From Opisthocomus hoazin (lineage: Eukaryota > Chordata > Aves > Opisthocomiformes > Opisthocomidae), in assembly GCF_030867145.1 (NCBI RefSeq), contig NC_134418.1:2166802-2230801 (forward strand): a DNA stretch of 64,000 nucleotides. The letters run 5' to 3'. Under the pieces are notes generated by a model. The model had not been told where the DNA came from. It worked only from the letters and a program-made list of their open reading frames with translations, and searched no databases. Below, piece by piece: positions 9,091 through 22,300 of the stretch. How positions within the stretch are numbered: position 1 is the stretch's first letter; every line of letters starts with the position of its first letter. Position numbers and translations under genes: made by a program.

Positions 9091-12000
9091 TTTTTTTTAA
9101 AGTGCTTAAAACGTAAATATCAAGCTCTTTATAAACATTGGTTGCAACTATTAAAACATGAAACGCACAGAACCCACTTCCCGCGTACACGAAGTACCGG
9201 GAAACCAACAACTCCCCAAACCCCGACGCTTCTCTCGCCCGTTTTGGGATGGTTTCCCCACCCCACAACACAAAACACACGGCGCTTTCTTCACCGACGA
9301 GTCCTAAGGCTGAGCCTAGGTGACGCTTCAGCATCCGCATCCCTTCAGGGTTGTTCCAGTTTAAGGACACACCTTGGTGGTTCTTCTGGCCCGTGATTCC
9401 AGGCAAGAAGGGGCCAGTCAAGGCGAAAATCAATCACTCAGCCGGAGTTCTTTAAAAGCAAGAAACCCAGCTGTGGGCTGACAGCGAAAGCAGAGCGCGG
9501 CCGGGAGCGGCAGCACCCTGCGGAAGACCTCGTCAGACAGCCTGAGCGTGGGAAGAGAGGGACAGACCCGGAGGGAAAAGAAAAACACAGGGTAATCGTC
9601 ACGGCCGCGCTGAAAGCGGAACCGGTGAAAAGCCCGTCAGAACCCTCTCGTCTGCCCGGCCCAGCGCGGAGCGACAGACCTCGGGGCGTCACCGCGCACC
9701 GACCACAAGAACGGCAAATAAATGGCTGAACACGGACACTCGGGACACGAGCCACCTGAGAGCATTTTCCCCGCTGCTTTTTCTCACCCCTCCTCTACGA
9801 GAAAACATCGAGGTCCTCGGAACCAGCTCCCTCTGATAACTTACGAGGCTTGAACAAAAAATTGTCGAGACCCCAGCTTCAGTGCTGTCGCGTGGTTGTA
9901 GCCAAGCTCGCTTGCTCTTCTGCAGAGAATAAAAACTGTAGGGGAGGGGGGGGGGAAATCCCACCTGCAGGACAGCAGGGTGGAAAAACAGAGAACAAAG
10001 ACAAAAACATTTTTAAGATGCCTTTTCCTAAGCACAACGTAGATATCTGTGGACTTCTGGACACGTGAGGACAGACACGAAACATCCGGGCAGCCTTGGC
10101 CGTCGTCACCGCTCGGATGTTTCCGTAGCCCCCGTCCCCCTGTGCAGAGCCGGGGTCCCTGTGCCGTACCCCGGCCTCGGCCCCCGGAGATGCTCTGTGG
10201 TTATTGCAAAGCCAAGGCGAGAAGGTTTTCGCTCTGGATGCCGGAGCCTCCTCTGAGACCTCCGAGACGGCGCGGGCTCCGGCGGCGGGAGGCGGTTGGG
10301 GGCCCGCAGCGGAGGCAGGCGGCGGGAGGAAGCACGTATTGCTCAAAAGGCCGCACGCCCGACGCGGCCCGCTGTAGCTCTGCGATTCACTTTTATATAT
10401 TCGAGTGCAAAACATTCCAGCTTCGGAGTAAAAAAAAAAAGGCAGAGCTGACTAAGGCAGAGGGGGGATGAGCGAGGCGGTGAAACGTGATGGAAGAGGA
10501 GGGGGGGGCGAAGGCAGGGAGGAGGTGCAGCAAGATGCTGAAGAACATTGGCACTTGTGTGTGGGGAGCACCGACAACGCCGACCGCTGCCGGGGGGAGA
10601 AGGCCTGGGAAGCAGCTTTTTTTCGGCGTGGGCTCCTGGTTCTCGTGCGAGATTTCGGCTCTGCGCCCTCCCCCTCCTCACTAACGCCGCCTGACGCAAG
10701 CCTGCAGTGCTCAGCATCCCTGCCCGTCCCCTTCTCCCGCACCACGCTGCTCTCCTGACTGCTCTCCAGCGGTCCACAGCTCCTCCCGGCCCGCTTCCAA
10801 GCAGAAGAGAGGGCTTCCCAAGAGACCTCCAACCCAGAAAGGGAAGCCAGCTCTCAGGCCACGGGATCTTTTGATTATAAAGGCAGAGAGAGTTTTCTGG
10901 CACTTTTCTGCAAGGAGAAACACCTTCCCTCAGACCCTCGTGGCTCACACCAGAAAGGAAGTCCCCCAGTTGGGACACACAGAGGGAGGAGGAACGTGAA
11001 GATGAAGGCAGAGAAGTGCAAAACCCCAGATCGCTTCCTCCTAGGGGCAAAGGCAGGTGGGACCTAAAGGCTCGTAGCCAGCATCTTCCCAGGTGACAAA
11101 TCCTCCTCCTCCTTCTGGTCTACAGGCTAGATACGACCAAACGTTGTCGATGACACCGCCACCAGATCTCCTTTCAGCCGGTATCTCCTGCTCCGACGGC
11201 CTGCTCCTCCAACCTCAGACTTCGAGCGTGACCCAAGCCTGTGGTTACCCAGCTGTATTCTGTCTTGGAATGTTCGGCCTGCTCTTCCCCCAGTGCCACC
11301 TCTTGACATCTCCACCTCTCGCGTCACGTGGGCTGCCCGTGCAGAACCCCCGCCGAAGACCGGAGGCACCTGCACACGGGGAGGGCAGGCTCCGCTGTCC
11401 GCGTTTGAAAATAACCTCACCCCGCTCAGATCAGCGGGCAGACAGCGGGGAAAGCTGCCCACGGTGCGCTGCGCTGAACTGAGAGTTGGATTTCAGAGCC
11501 TTGTTTGGTAGGAAACTGCTGTTGTTCTACTGCAAAAGGCACGATTCTTCAAAGTCACGGTTGAAGCAGGTAAGGAGAAAAGAACATGAAGGTTTTGAAA
11601 GAATCCAGTAACTCTAGGAGAGGTACAGGGGAGAGAAGATGCCTTACACGTCAGGACAGCTCGAGTCCCGCGCCAACCAACCCTCTGCCTGCACGGGCGC
11701 CTTCTCGAGCCAAGATCCTGGAAGAATATATGGGAGGAACCTCCTTTCTCTACCCTTCCACAGAGTCTCCAAACCAAAAGCTGCGCCATGCTGCGGGGCA
11801 GCCAGGAGCATCGCTCGCCAGCCTCAGGCTAACGTCACCCACGGTTGTTAAACCGCGTCCATCAGAGGCCTTCCGAGGGCGGCTCGACAGCCAGCGGCAA
11901 GAAGCCTTCAGCTCCCGAGAGAGCTGGCCCTGCAGCGCCTCGGGACGGGCCCCCAGCCGCCAGAGACCCGACGCCGGGGTGCAGATGTGATACGATTCGA

Positions 12001-13128
12001 GCGGTGTTTGGTATTAATACTGGCTTGAAGGGGGTCTGTGGAGATTACTGCTTCGGCAGCGAGCGTGCGACGGACGCCCGGCCTAGCAGGGTGGCACGCG
12101 CGGAGGCGGTCGGGCGGTCAGACATCCGTCCCTGCTCACGAGCTTCGGTCCCGATGGCGTTTTTCCTGTTCCTGCTGCGGGGGGCTGCAAGCAGAAAGCA
12201 ATTCCTGTGGCCGCAGGGACGCGGGAATGTGACACTGAGTAGAAAATTCAGCTGTGGTTTATACACACAGGAGACCCCCCCGGGGCACAGCGGTGCCAGC
12301 CAGCCCGGTGATGGGTTGGGTGGTGCGTGAGAAGATCTCCCGCAGTACTGACGGTGCACAAACCACCACTGCCCCGTCTCCAGGTCAGTTTTGAGCTGGG
12401 TAACTGCGCTGAGCAGGCAGCAAAGGAACCGACACCGCTCGCCATCGGTGTCCCTCACGGCCTCCGACTCCGGCACCGTCGCTTTGTGTGGCATCTCCCA
12501 TACGCTCGGGTACTGGCACAAACTGGAGCTGGCTCTTCAGATGGAGACCCATCATTTGGGGGTGCAACACACGGGGCGGGAAGGGGAAGAGGCGTCCACG
12601 GAGCAGGCGCAGCCGACAGTAACACGCTGGTAGACCCTCACCGAGCTTAACCATCCCTGATGCCATCAACCAGCTGAACACCATCCACCAGCCAGGGTGC
12701 AGCACTTCAGAGAGAAGAGATGTGGAAGAGCGCGGGCAGAAGAGCAGCAGTAGCAGGACGCAGACATGGGCAAGGTGGTTGGTTTCCAGCTCTCAAGATG
12801 TCCATGGGCCACTTGAAGCATCGGCAGGGTGAGCGCCTGAGAAGGGGCCGCTTGGTCACAAGGTCAGGAACCTAAGGAGACATCTGCCTCGCATGGAGGG
12901 CTCTGCTCCTCCCCACAGGGTGGGTGACAGCCCACCACCCTATAGTTCCCTGGAGCCAGAGCTGGGATAAGCTTGGGCTGGGAAGGAGCAGATGACCTTT
13001 CCTGCTAAACTCTGCGAACGGAAGCCACTTGGAGCCCTCCTGTAAGAGGAGAGGGGAGCGCAGGGATGTTTGCGGCGTGTTTACTGGAGAAGTGCTCTAG
13101 GCAAGTGACGCTGGTCTCTGGGGAGGGG
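9062..13128 (-). other. Probable RAB11FIP5 3' UTR and downstream DNA
   Basis: No protein gene is recognisable from the stop codon down to about 9.06 kb. Read on the minus strand, the stretch ends in an A-rich run containing AATAAA (plus-strand TTTATT at 9077-9082). It is preceded by AT-rich sequence (9083-9160) and followed by a T-rich element, as expected at a cleavage site. A UTR of about 4 kb is plausible but unproven. The block also holds CpG-dense patches (10060-10620, 11840-12200) that are unusual for a 3' UTR and could mark a separate promoter. Confidence 0.4.
10390..10399 (-). promoter_or_regulatory. TATA-box-like element beside a CpG block
   Basis: The minus strand reads TATATAAAAG, a near-perfect TATA box. 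About 30-330 bases downstream on that strand lies a CpG-dense stretch (10060-10370). Nothing recognisable as an exon follows, so a functional promoter is only a possibility. Confidence 0.3.
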
Positions 13129-13338
13129 TTACTTGGTCTTGCTTTCCCCCAGGGGGATCTGGAGGAGTGTGGGAGACTGCTCCATGATGCGCACCAGCAG
13201 CTGGTCAATGTAGTTCTCCAGTTCCTGGATGTGCTCCTCCTTCTTGCTCAGCTCCTTCTCTCTCTGCAGCAGGAGCTGGATGAGTTCATCGTGGGTCAAG
13301 TGATAATACTTGGCTGACTGGTCCAGTACAGCAGGATC
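13129..13338 (-). CDS. RAB11FIP5: RAB11FIP5 exon 6: Rab11-binding coiled coil and stop
   Basis: Codes the last 69 residues and TAA (210 nt). The acceptor is TTCTACCACAG|GAT. It begins [20 protein letters not shown], continues as a heptad-rich helix ([20 protein letters not shown]), and carries the FIP-family Rab-binding signature YID..LVRIME. In known structures this helix forms a parallel dimer that presents two symmetric Rab11/Rab25 surfaces; the Tyr-Ile-Asp triplet is essential. The tail [15 protein letters not shown] is slightly longer than the human one as I recall it. All key residues are intact, so the gene looks functional. Confidence 0.96.
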   Translation of the reverse strand, partial: DPAVLDQSAKYYHLTHDELIQLLLQREKELSKKEEHIQELENYIDQLLVRIMEQSPTLLQIPLGESKTK

Positions 13339-16300
13339 CTGTGGTAGAAACCAAGAGGAACATTCAGTGAGTCAAACGGAAACCGCTGCTCCCTTTGGCA
13401 TTTGCAAGGTGACAGCTGAGCGAGTCCCTTAACAGGGTTTCGCCACAGACCGTGTCAAACCCCTTTCCCCCAGCCGTTAGAAGCTACGGGCACGGGCACA
13501 GCACAGCCTGGCACAGTGAGGCCTGCCATTAGCTCCTCCCCCTCTCTGGGGCTCTCCCCTGCCCCAGTCCTCCAGCAGCAGGCCTGGGTGAGGGCAGGAG
13601 AACAGAATTCAGAGCTGAAAGACCCCTCAGGAGCTCCCAGAGGATGAGATCCCTGGGCAGGTCCACCGAGAACCCCAGCAGCAGCATTTCACATGTCGAG
13701 CTGGGGACACGAACAGAGCAGCAGCAGACATGGGAAGGAGAAGGCAACCCCGTGAGACTGTGCCCTCAGACATCTCAGACCGGTCTTCTGCTTGCCTCAA
13801 CGTGCCAGCGTTTAACACGCAGCCAGGCAAGCGACATTTGAGCCAGGCTCCAGGTGCCACCTTCCCTCTGCCTCTGTCAGGAGATAAAACCCTTCAGGCC
13901 TTCAGTCAGGCAGCTGTCACATCCTCCATCATCCATGTCCTGCGAATGACCAGGCATTCGCTCACACACTGTACAGTAAAGACCCTAAACCAAAGCAAGC
14001 AATGGGAGAAGAACGATGGGGTGAGAAGGTCCAGAGGCCAGGTCATGGAGGAAGGGAGCCTGGGCAACCAGGATCAAGGATGTCGGGGTTAATCCACCTG
14101 ATTCCTCTCACGCTGTGGCAGGACCCCGTTCTGCCTCCTCCACCACCAGCTCTCTGCACCTCTGCCACCAACTCTAGGACCCCTCGAGCAGGTGGGAACG
14201 CAGCTCTCACCTTGGTGGCGGGTTCCTACCTTTAACTTCTTCGAGTCCGCTTTCTCCGGGTGAGAGGACGGGGCCACAGGCTGGATGCTGCTCGTGGTGA
14301 CCGTCTTCAGCTTCTCCAGGCCGTTGCTCAGAGCGGTCGTCAGGCTGGACCTCTGCTGCTGCTTCTTCTCACCGGAGACCTCTTGCACCGTGGTGCTGAT
14401 GGGCTTCACTGGGTGAGGACTAAGGAGAACAAGGAGGTTGGACAGTTAACACCCTGCCGAGCCAGGGAGCGACGCTACTGGCTCTCCCTATGGTTTTTAT
14501 GGGGATGGGACCCACTTATCAAACTTAGTCAGCTCCACACAGCTAAACCCTCCGTGTCTGTGTTGCTCACAGCTCGCCTGCTCCAAGGAGAGAGAGGAGA
14601 GCCAGCGTCCTGCAGAGCAGGCAGCCCACTGCGCTCTCCAGGACCGTTTCCACCCAGAGATGGGACAAGGAGCCCCGGGACAGGTCCAGCTGAGATCTGG
14701 AACAGATCCCTGAGCCCACACCTATGCTGCTCAGTCCACACCGAGAGTGCTGCGGGTCAAAACTCCCGGCTGCTGAGTGTTGGCACAGCTGGGGGAACTT
14801 CACCCAGGTCCAGTGTCATCGGGGGCTGCCACCTCCACTGCCCAGAGGGGCATTTCGCAGCCCAGGAGCCCTCAGACTAGTGTCTGGGGTCACCACTGAT
14901 GCTTCAGGGATGCTCCTGCACCACCATGCACCGGTTCCTGCGCTGCCTCAGCCCAAGAGCTGGGCTCCACCTGCCTGGAAGACACCACAGAGTTCTGGCC
15001 CCCTCCGCCAGCCAAAAGGGAGAGCGAGGAGATGGTGCCTGAAAGCAGTTATGGAGGAATTAAATTTTCATTTATTTTTGCCTCACTCTTCACCCAAAAG
15101 ATTATTTCTGGGCTTAAAGAAAGCGAGTTTTGCTTTTCAGCGTGATGGAAAGAGAAGTGACCCGACGCTACCTTCCTGCAGGGACCAAGCAGACCCGAGC
15201 TCCGACTTTGGGACGAGAAGATCGTACAGTCTGCCCGGGAGCTCTGCAAAGCCCCTGCGCTCCCCGGCCGCAGCAGCCACCCCGCAAAGGGTGACGATCC
15301 CAGCTGCTGCGCGTCCAAGCGACGTCTCGCTCGCAGGAGCTCTCCAGTGAGGCGGGCAAGCGCGGTCTCTACAAACGGGGACCTCAGGGCGTTGGTGGGA
15401 CGGGTTGCGGGAGGAGGAACGACACCCACAGTCACCGTGTGAGCCATCAGCCGCGCCGGGACAGACCCTTCCGCTGGTGGTGTGACCGCTCGGCTGCTTG
15501 TTTCCGTTTCCACAGCAGAGCAGGGGGCTTTCAGCCCTGCTCCAGGTCAGAGAAGAGGGGTGAGGCTGGCACAAAGGCAGCATCACCTCAGGCATCAGGT
15601 GGATGGCCCAAGTCCTCCAGGCTGGCGTCCTCCTGCCTTGTCACTGGTGACCGGCTCAGGATGTCCCCAGGCGATCTCCCCATTGCGTGGACAGGGCACA
15701 TCTAGAAGTCCTCTTCAACCACGACGATCCCTCCTGTCACCCATTTGCTAGGAGAGGACAGCAGTGGTAGCCACCGACCAGCTCCAAGAAGCCAAAGAAC
15801 CAACACCCCCTTGTCAGAGCTGTCCAAGAGCACGGACAGAGCCCAGCGTTCCCGGACAGCTTGAAAGGACGGAGAGGGATCCCACGAATCCAAGCAGGAG
15901 TCCACTGACAGCGCCAGGGGTTGGAGAAGTCGCCGTTCTGCACATCAGCCTCAAGCACTCTCCACCCTGGACTGAACCCTTCAGCAGCAGAGCTGCAAAC
16001 ACCACGGTACCGCGTCACCAAGGGTCCAGCAGCTGCTCATTCGTTACGGTATAAAATGGGGTGAACCGGACCGGAGGCCACGCACAGGTCCTCAAAAATG
16101 GCTCAGAATCACAGAATCCCAGCATGGCAGGGTTGGAAGGGCCCTCTGGGGGTCATCCAGTCCAAAATCCCAGGGAGAGAAATGAGCCCTTATTATTTCC
16201 ACCAAGTCCTTTTGACCTTGGAGGAAGAGGAGGAGGTATGAATGAGGATGATGTTTGCCGGTGATGCAGCACTGGGTGCTATGCTGTTTCTCCAGAAGGG

Positions 16301-19300
16301 CTGAGGATCTCCTGCAGGAGCAAAGCTGACCTCGAGGAACAGGCACATAGAATCACAGAATCACAGAACAGTAGGGGTTGGCAGGGCCCTCTGTGGGTCA
16401 CCCAGCCCAACCCCCTGCCCAAGCAGGGTCACCCACAGCAGGCTGCACAGCACCACGGCCAGGCGGGGCTGGAATATCTCCAGAGAAGGAGACTCCACAG
16501 CCTCCCTGGGCAGCCTGGGCCAGGGCTCCGTCACCCTCAGAGGGAAGAAGTTCTTCCTCATCTTCAGCTGGAGCTTCCTCTGCTTCAGGCTCGGTTGCAA
16601 GCCCTTTATGGAAACGGAGTAATGACTTTGCTTGCTTGAACTGCTGCCAGCCTCCTCCCTAGCTCAAAACGCGTGGGGTTCACTGCAGATCTGGGGACAG
16701 CAGCTCTAGTACCGCCGCGGGACATCTATTCGCTCCTCAACACGCAGTCTCTGGGAAGGAGAGCGGCGGGGGAGCCGCCAGAACCGCTCGTCACAGCCAG
16801 ATCTGAAGATCAGCAGCCCCAAAAGCCACCGGCGCCTCACACGTCCCCACGGACGAAGCCCAGAGCACGGCTGCAGCAGCGGCAGACCCGGCACCCCTGA
16901 GCAGGAGGTCTGCGGGGCGCTGGCAGAACGCTCGGACCACTTCAGACCTCTGCAGGGGACCTCTTCTGGACCAAACTTCTGAAGGCCACGCTACAGAATG
17001 GAAACCAGCAACAGCCTCAGGACACCGGTGGGACAGCTTGGATGCGTTTTGAAAGGAGGGGGACATTTCCCACTGCAAGGCTGGTCGCAGGCAGCTTCCA
17101 GCCCCGTTGCCAGTGGGGCACATTGAATTCCGTAGAGCTGGAAAAGGTATTTAAAAAAAACCCATCATAATCCCATTCCTTCCCGCTGAGCAGGGCTCCT
17201 GCTGAGCAAAGCAGCAGCTCTGCCCCCTCGGCTCGTCACCCCGAGAAGATCCGAAAGCAGGAGGCACGGCTCCACACGCATCCCGCCCCGGGACGGTCAG
17301 CACTGGGTGCTTCCAGGGGAGCAGAGGTTGCTTCACGCCTCACGGCCACGTCTGAAGTCCTGGTGGATCTGCTGAGAAGTTGGACCTGTTTCCATCTGCT
17401 GGGCGATGAACGTGAACTTCAGAGTAGATTTAGTTGCTCGCACCAACAGCCTGCCTGACCCACTGCCATGTCTCAGAGTGGACATAAGCCTACGATGAAG
17501 CTTAACATGGTCAAGATGAAACATCTCAGGGTGACAGTGGCACAGCCCTGGCCCAAGCCTTGCGGTGTCACAGCACAGCTTTCACCGACGCTGAGCACAG
17601 TGAAAAACTGGAGAATCCCCTACAGCAACTTGGAATCATAGAATCATAGGTTGGAAAAGACCTCCAAGATCATCAAGTCCAACCATCAACCCAACACCAC
17701 CCACAACTGCTAAACCATGTCCCCAAGTGCCACAGCTACACGGTGTTTGAACCCCTCCAGGGATGGGGACTCCACCACTGTCCTGGGCAGCTTGGTCCAA
17801 GGCCTGACCACTCTTTCAGTAAAGAAATTTTTCCTAATATCCAATCTGAACCTCCCCTGATGCAACTTGAGGCTATTGCCTCCTGTCCTATCACTGGTTA
17901 CCTGGGAGAAGAGACCAACCCCCGCCTCACTACACCCTCCTGTCAGGTAGCTGTACAGAGCGAGAAGGTCCCCCCTCACCCTTCTCTTCTCCAAGCTAAA
18001 CAATTGGAAATTCAGTCTTTATCGACCCATTAAAATGCTTCTCACGGAGAACAAGACAACAAACCCAAGGAAATCAGTCTCTCGTGGGCAAGCTGCTGTG
18101 CCTGCAGCAGCCCACCGCCCCTGAGGACCACACCGCTGTGGAGAAAGGGTCTATGGGAGGAAAGGGAGCGACCGAAGTCGGGAGCAGCAGCTCTTCTCCC
18201 AGGTCTATCCGTGGACGTGGCAAGCCACTCCCTGAGCTCCAAGGCCTGCACAAGGGTTACATCTAGATCACAAAAACCGGTATGTGATTTGACCTGAAAC
18301 CTCCTTTTCTGGAGAGGACAATTCTGCTGCGCTCCTGACATCAGGAAGGCACAAAGCAGCGTGTGCCGATACCACCCTGGCACCTGTGACGTCCCCAATC
18401 CTGTCACCTACAAGTGCCATGACCGTACATGCAGATGGCATGCCTCTGAGTTCCCAACGGATGGGTGAGGAGCTGCACAACTGCTGGGCTCCTCCACGGC
18501 AGCAGAGTCCCCACAGCACTGCCACGGGCTGTCCTTCAGGTCCCACCTGTACCAGGAGATGCGACCGGAGACACCTTCCCAGCGGTGAAGGCACCATCCT
18601 GCCCTTGCCCATGAGCGGAGAGGGAAGCCTCCGTACATTCAAGCGTGGACACCGATGCTCCGAGCACCCACCTTACCCCCTGCAGCAACAGCTTGATGGT
18701 GAGAGCCCTCCCTCGCCGCAGGAGAGCGGGGAAGGATCTGCACACGCAATCCCAACACGTGTTCTTCTGGACTCTGAGTTCCTCGGCCACACCATCAAAT
18801 CCGGCACATGAGAAGCTGCTCCAGGAGGGCACAGCCTCCCAGGTCACTGCGACCAGTCAGACGAGGCCGGAGAGGCTGGTGTCACTCAGATACACAAGTC
18901 TACCACTTGACTTGCCATCCTGAACAAGGTGACCAGTGGAGAGCCACTCTGGCCACCTGGGATGGGGACGTGGGTCCCCACACCCAGGTTCCATCCCTCC
19001 TCAGAAGGGCACATAACCTCAGCACGCCCGACTCTCAATAATCCACACCAAGTCCCAGCTCCTCCTCTGTCTGATGGAGAAGACACTTTTGACCCAGCTA
19101 AGCCTTAATGCCTAATCTAAGTTTGAAGGCTTTCCTTTTTGCTGTCGCATTTTTTCCTTGTCTACGTGCCACTCACCAGCCTAACAGGAGATGACTCTAG
19201 GAAAGACAAGCATCACCACGGGGACCTGGAAACGGGCCCGTCCACCTTGCCTCTCTCCCCCCACGACAATTAGTCACATCTCCCCAACCTCATAAAGCGG

Positions 19301-22300
19301 TGCAGATCCTCAGAGGGTTCCACCGAGACCTCAGTAACTCTTCAAAGCTTCTTGAATCACGGCAGCGAGCATCCACAGCATCCGCGTTTCACAGGTAGAC
19401 AAACCAGAGCAGAGACGTCCAGGGACTTCGCAGACGCCTCTCGTGACAGAAGCCAGCACTGACACGGCGACCAGCTCTCAGGCCCAAGCCCACTCTCCTC
19501 CCCCGAGCCCGTCAGCCCTCGGATGGGCGCACAGTCCAGCCTGAAGATGACTGTGAGTACCACTGACAAAGAGAGCCCTGGGACGACGCTTCCCTCGTTG
19601 CCCGATGTGACCCTTTGGGGTTGCAGGACACTTCTCTTTCCATGAGACATAACAAACATCAACAAAATTCAGGAGGTTTCTGTATACCCTCTGTCTGCAA
19701 ATTTTGAACAAGGTTATCTGTCAGAGGATAAATAATCCGATTAAGAATGATTTGAGGATCTGGCCTCAATAAAGAAAAATAAAAAATCAATCAGCCCCAT
19801 CCCTTGCTGGTCTTTGCTCCCCAGGTCAGCTCGCACGTCCAACCCACGCTCGAGCCAAGCAGGGACCCCCACGCAGCAGGGCTGGAGCTCAGCTAAGTTC
19901 TGCTGTCCCCATCCTTCTGCCCTCTCTCTCCCCGAGGCCATGACCAATATTATTCTCGGGCCAGAAAGGATTTTGTCATTGCAGTGTCCCCATCAAGCTC
20001 CGTTTGCCTTCTGGCTGATCAAACCAATCCCTGCCAGAAGCCCCCGGTCCCCAAGTAAACCGTAAGAGCTTGATCCCTGACCCTCTGGGCAGACAGCGCC
20101 CACGACAACCCCCTCCTGCCCAGGCAGACCAGGGCAAGGCGTACCAGGAAAACCAGACAGACTGAAGGACACAGAGCAAGACTCCGTGCCCAAAACTCAG
20201 CGTTTTCCTCTGCTTCGTGGCATTTCTACAAGCCCAAGACTGAGCTGGGAGGAGGAACGGCCCCTTCGTTGCTCCGATGCACCGCCACGGTACCCCCCTT
20301 CCCATTCCCGTTATCCTCAAGGCAAAGTCCCACTTGCTCCGTAACCAATGGGCATCTCTGCAGGATGGAGGGGAGAACGGGATTTTGCCACCACCCTGCT
20401 GAAATTACCTTTTTTTTCTTTTTGGCTACGGAGAGAAGAAGGTTTTTAGTACCCGCTGGTCGTTCAAAAAGGAAAGGAACCAAAGCTGAATGAATGGAAA
20501 GGGAAGGGGCAGTAGCTGCGCGCATGCCATGGAGGAACTCAGGAGAACACTGACGGCTGGAAGCTCTCCTGGGCAGACACGGGAAAGGCACCCGTTTTGC
20601 AAGCAACAGGGAAGATGACGGAGACAAAATTAAGCATCGAGCGAAACGCGGATGCAATTCTGCTGCGGCTGAATTTTCAGCTGGGGCACGTCTTGGATGC
20701 GTCCCGCCGTTTGCTCTGGTTTAGGGCAAACATAGGACACCAGTGGCCATTCCCGCAGCGATCCGAGAGAGCCAAGGCTTCCAGCTGGTCGGGCTGGACT
20801 CTCTGGGACAACGGGAAGGTGAGGGAGAGAGGACCTGCGGCAGCACGTGGAGCGGCCTCCTTGGAGTCAGCGCAACCGTGAGCTGCTGACGCCGAGCCGG
20901 GGTTCGCTCCTCGGCCCCCCCGATAAGGGCAAAAGGGAGACAGGGTTCACCTCTACCGAGTCACACACCCTTCGCCTTCCCCGGAGTGCTCACCTGGTCG
21001 TCTGCTGGAAAAAGGGCTTCTCAGCTGGCTGTGTCTCCCTGGGCAAAACCACGAGCGCCGAAGCTTGTGTGTCGCCGGACTGCGGCGAAGGGCAGGGCTG
21101 GGCGGCTGCGTGGCTGGTGGCGGCGGGGACCCCGCTGCTGGCGGGGCACACGACAGGGGAAGGGAAATCAAACTGCTGAGGGTTAGTCGCAGCCACAAGG
21201 AAAGGGGTGGAGAAGGCCAAGGGCTGGCTGTCATGCAGGAAAGGAGGCTTGCCTAGGGGGTCCCTGGGGAGGTTAGGGGGCTGGAGGCCTTGCCCGAGGG
21301 CTTCCTCGTGGAGGCTGGTGAAGCTGGAGCCTCCCTGACCAAGCCTTTCGGGGAGCACAGCTTGAACAGGGAGGGGGGCTGCTGGCTTCTCCACGAAGGG
21401 ATTGCTCGGGGCATTGGGGCTGAGCGCCGGAGCAAAGGGATTTCTCGGGGCTGAAGCGTCCTGCTCGTGCCTCTCCTCTGCCCTATCCGGCTTCCAGAAA
21501 TCGGCCTTCTTGAAGTCTATCCTGCTGTCTGCCGAGCATCGGCGCCACGGCCCCTGGGGCTCGCTGGCGGGGGGTCTGCCCTGCCCGGGCTGGCCTCCCG
21601 CTCGCCCCTCACCGTCACCGCACGCCGGCTCCGGCTGGGGCGGACTCTGCCCATGCGCTAACCTTTGGGGTTCTGCTGCTGGGCTGAGACCCTCAGGGTG
21701 ACCGGCTGCCTCCTGCTCTTCCAGAGCCGTCCAGAAGATTTCCGGCTGGCCCAGGTCTAGCTTGGAAGGTGGGTTTAGTCCCGACGTACTGAGCTCCTCA
21801 GGGAACGGCTCCTGTTCGGAGGCCATCTCCCACTCGGCACCATCTGCAGCCCTCATCGGAGGAGATAAACCCGACTGGCTCCAGCTCTCCTTAGCACCCG
21901 ACTGGCCTAGTCCATCTAGGGAGAGCTTTGATGGGCAAGTCTCAAACTGCTCAGCCGCGTCCACCTCGTTCATCTCTGACCGGTCTTCCCCCAAAGAGGT
22001 GTCTGGTTTTGCCAGCTCGCTACCCCTCGCCTCCAAATCCGCTGCTGCGCCCGCAGTGGCAGACTCAGCGTCCTCGGAGACTGGGAACTCGCTCCCCGCT
22101 TCAGCTACGTCCACTCCCAGTGCGGGCGGGCTGGGAGACGCCGGGACGGAGGGCTCGCTGCTCAGACGGCTCCTCGGCAGCTCCACGTCTGCCTTCGGGC
22201 CCGCTGCGTCTTCCCATCGCTCCCTGCCGCCTCGCCGCCTCGCCTGCGGGTCGCGAGCATCCTCCTCCTCACCGTCCGCAGCTGCAAACCACCTGGGAGG

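Larger units (their letters stand above)
14420..20993 (-). other. RAB11FIP5 intron 4
   Basis: 6.6 kb with GTGAGC donor and TTCTCCTTAG acceptor. It contains three CR1 loci (16104, 16346, 17632), all in the gene's orientation. The stretches 14420-16100, 16590-17630 and 18005-20990 are unique-looking, moderately GC-rich sequence with no coding signal. Small open frames there have no recognisable homology. Confidence 0.85.

Noticed and set aside
9050..9433. 127-codon minus-strand frame near the candidate poly(A) site
   Set aside because: It lies in UTR-like sequence, ends in a lysine run from the A tract and matches no known family.
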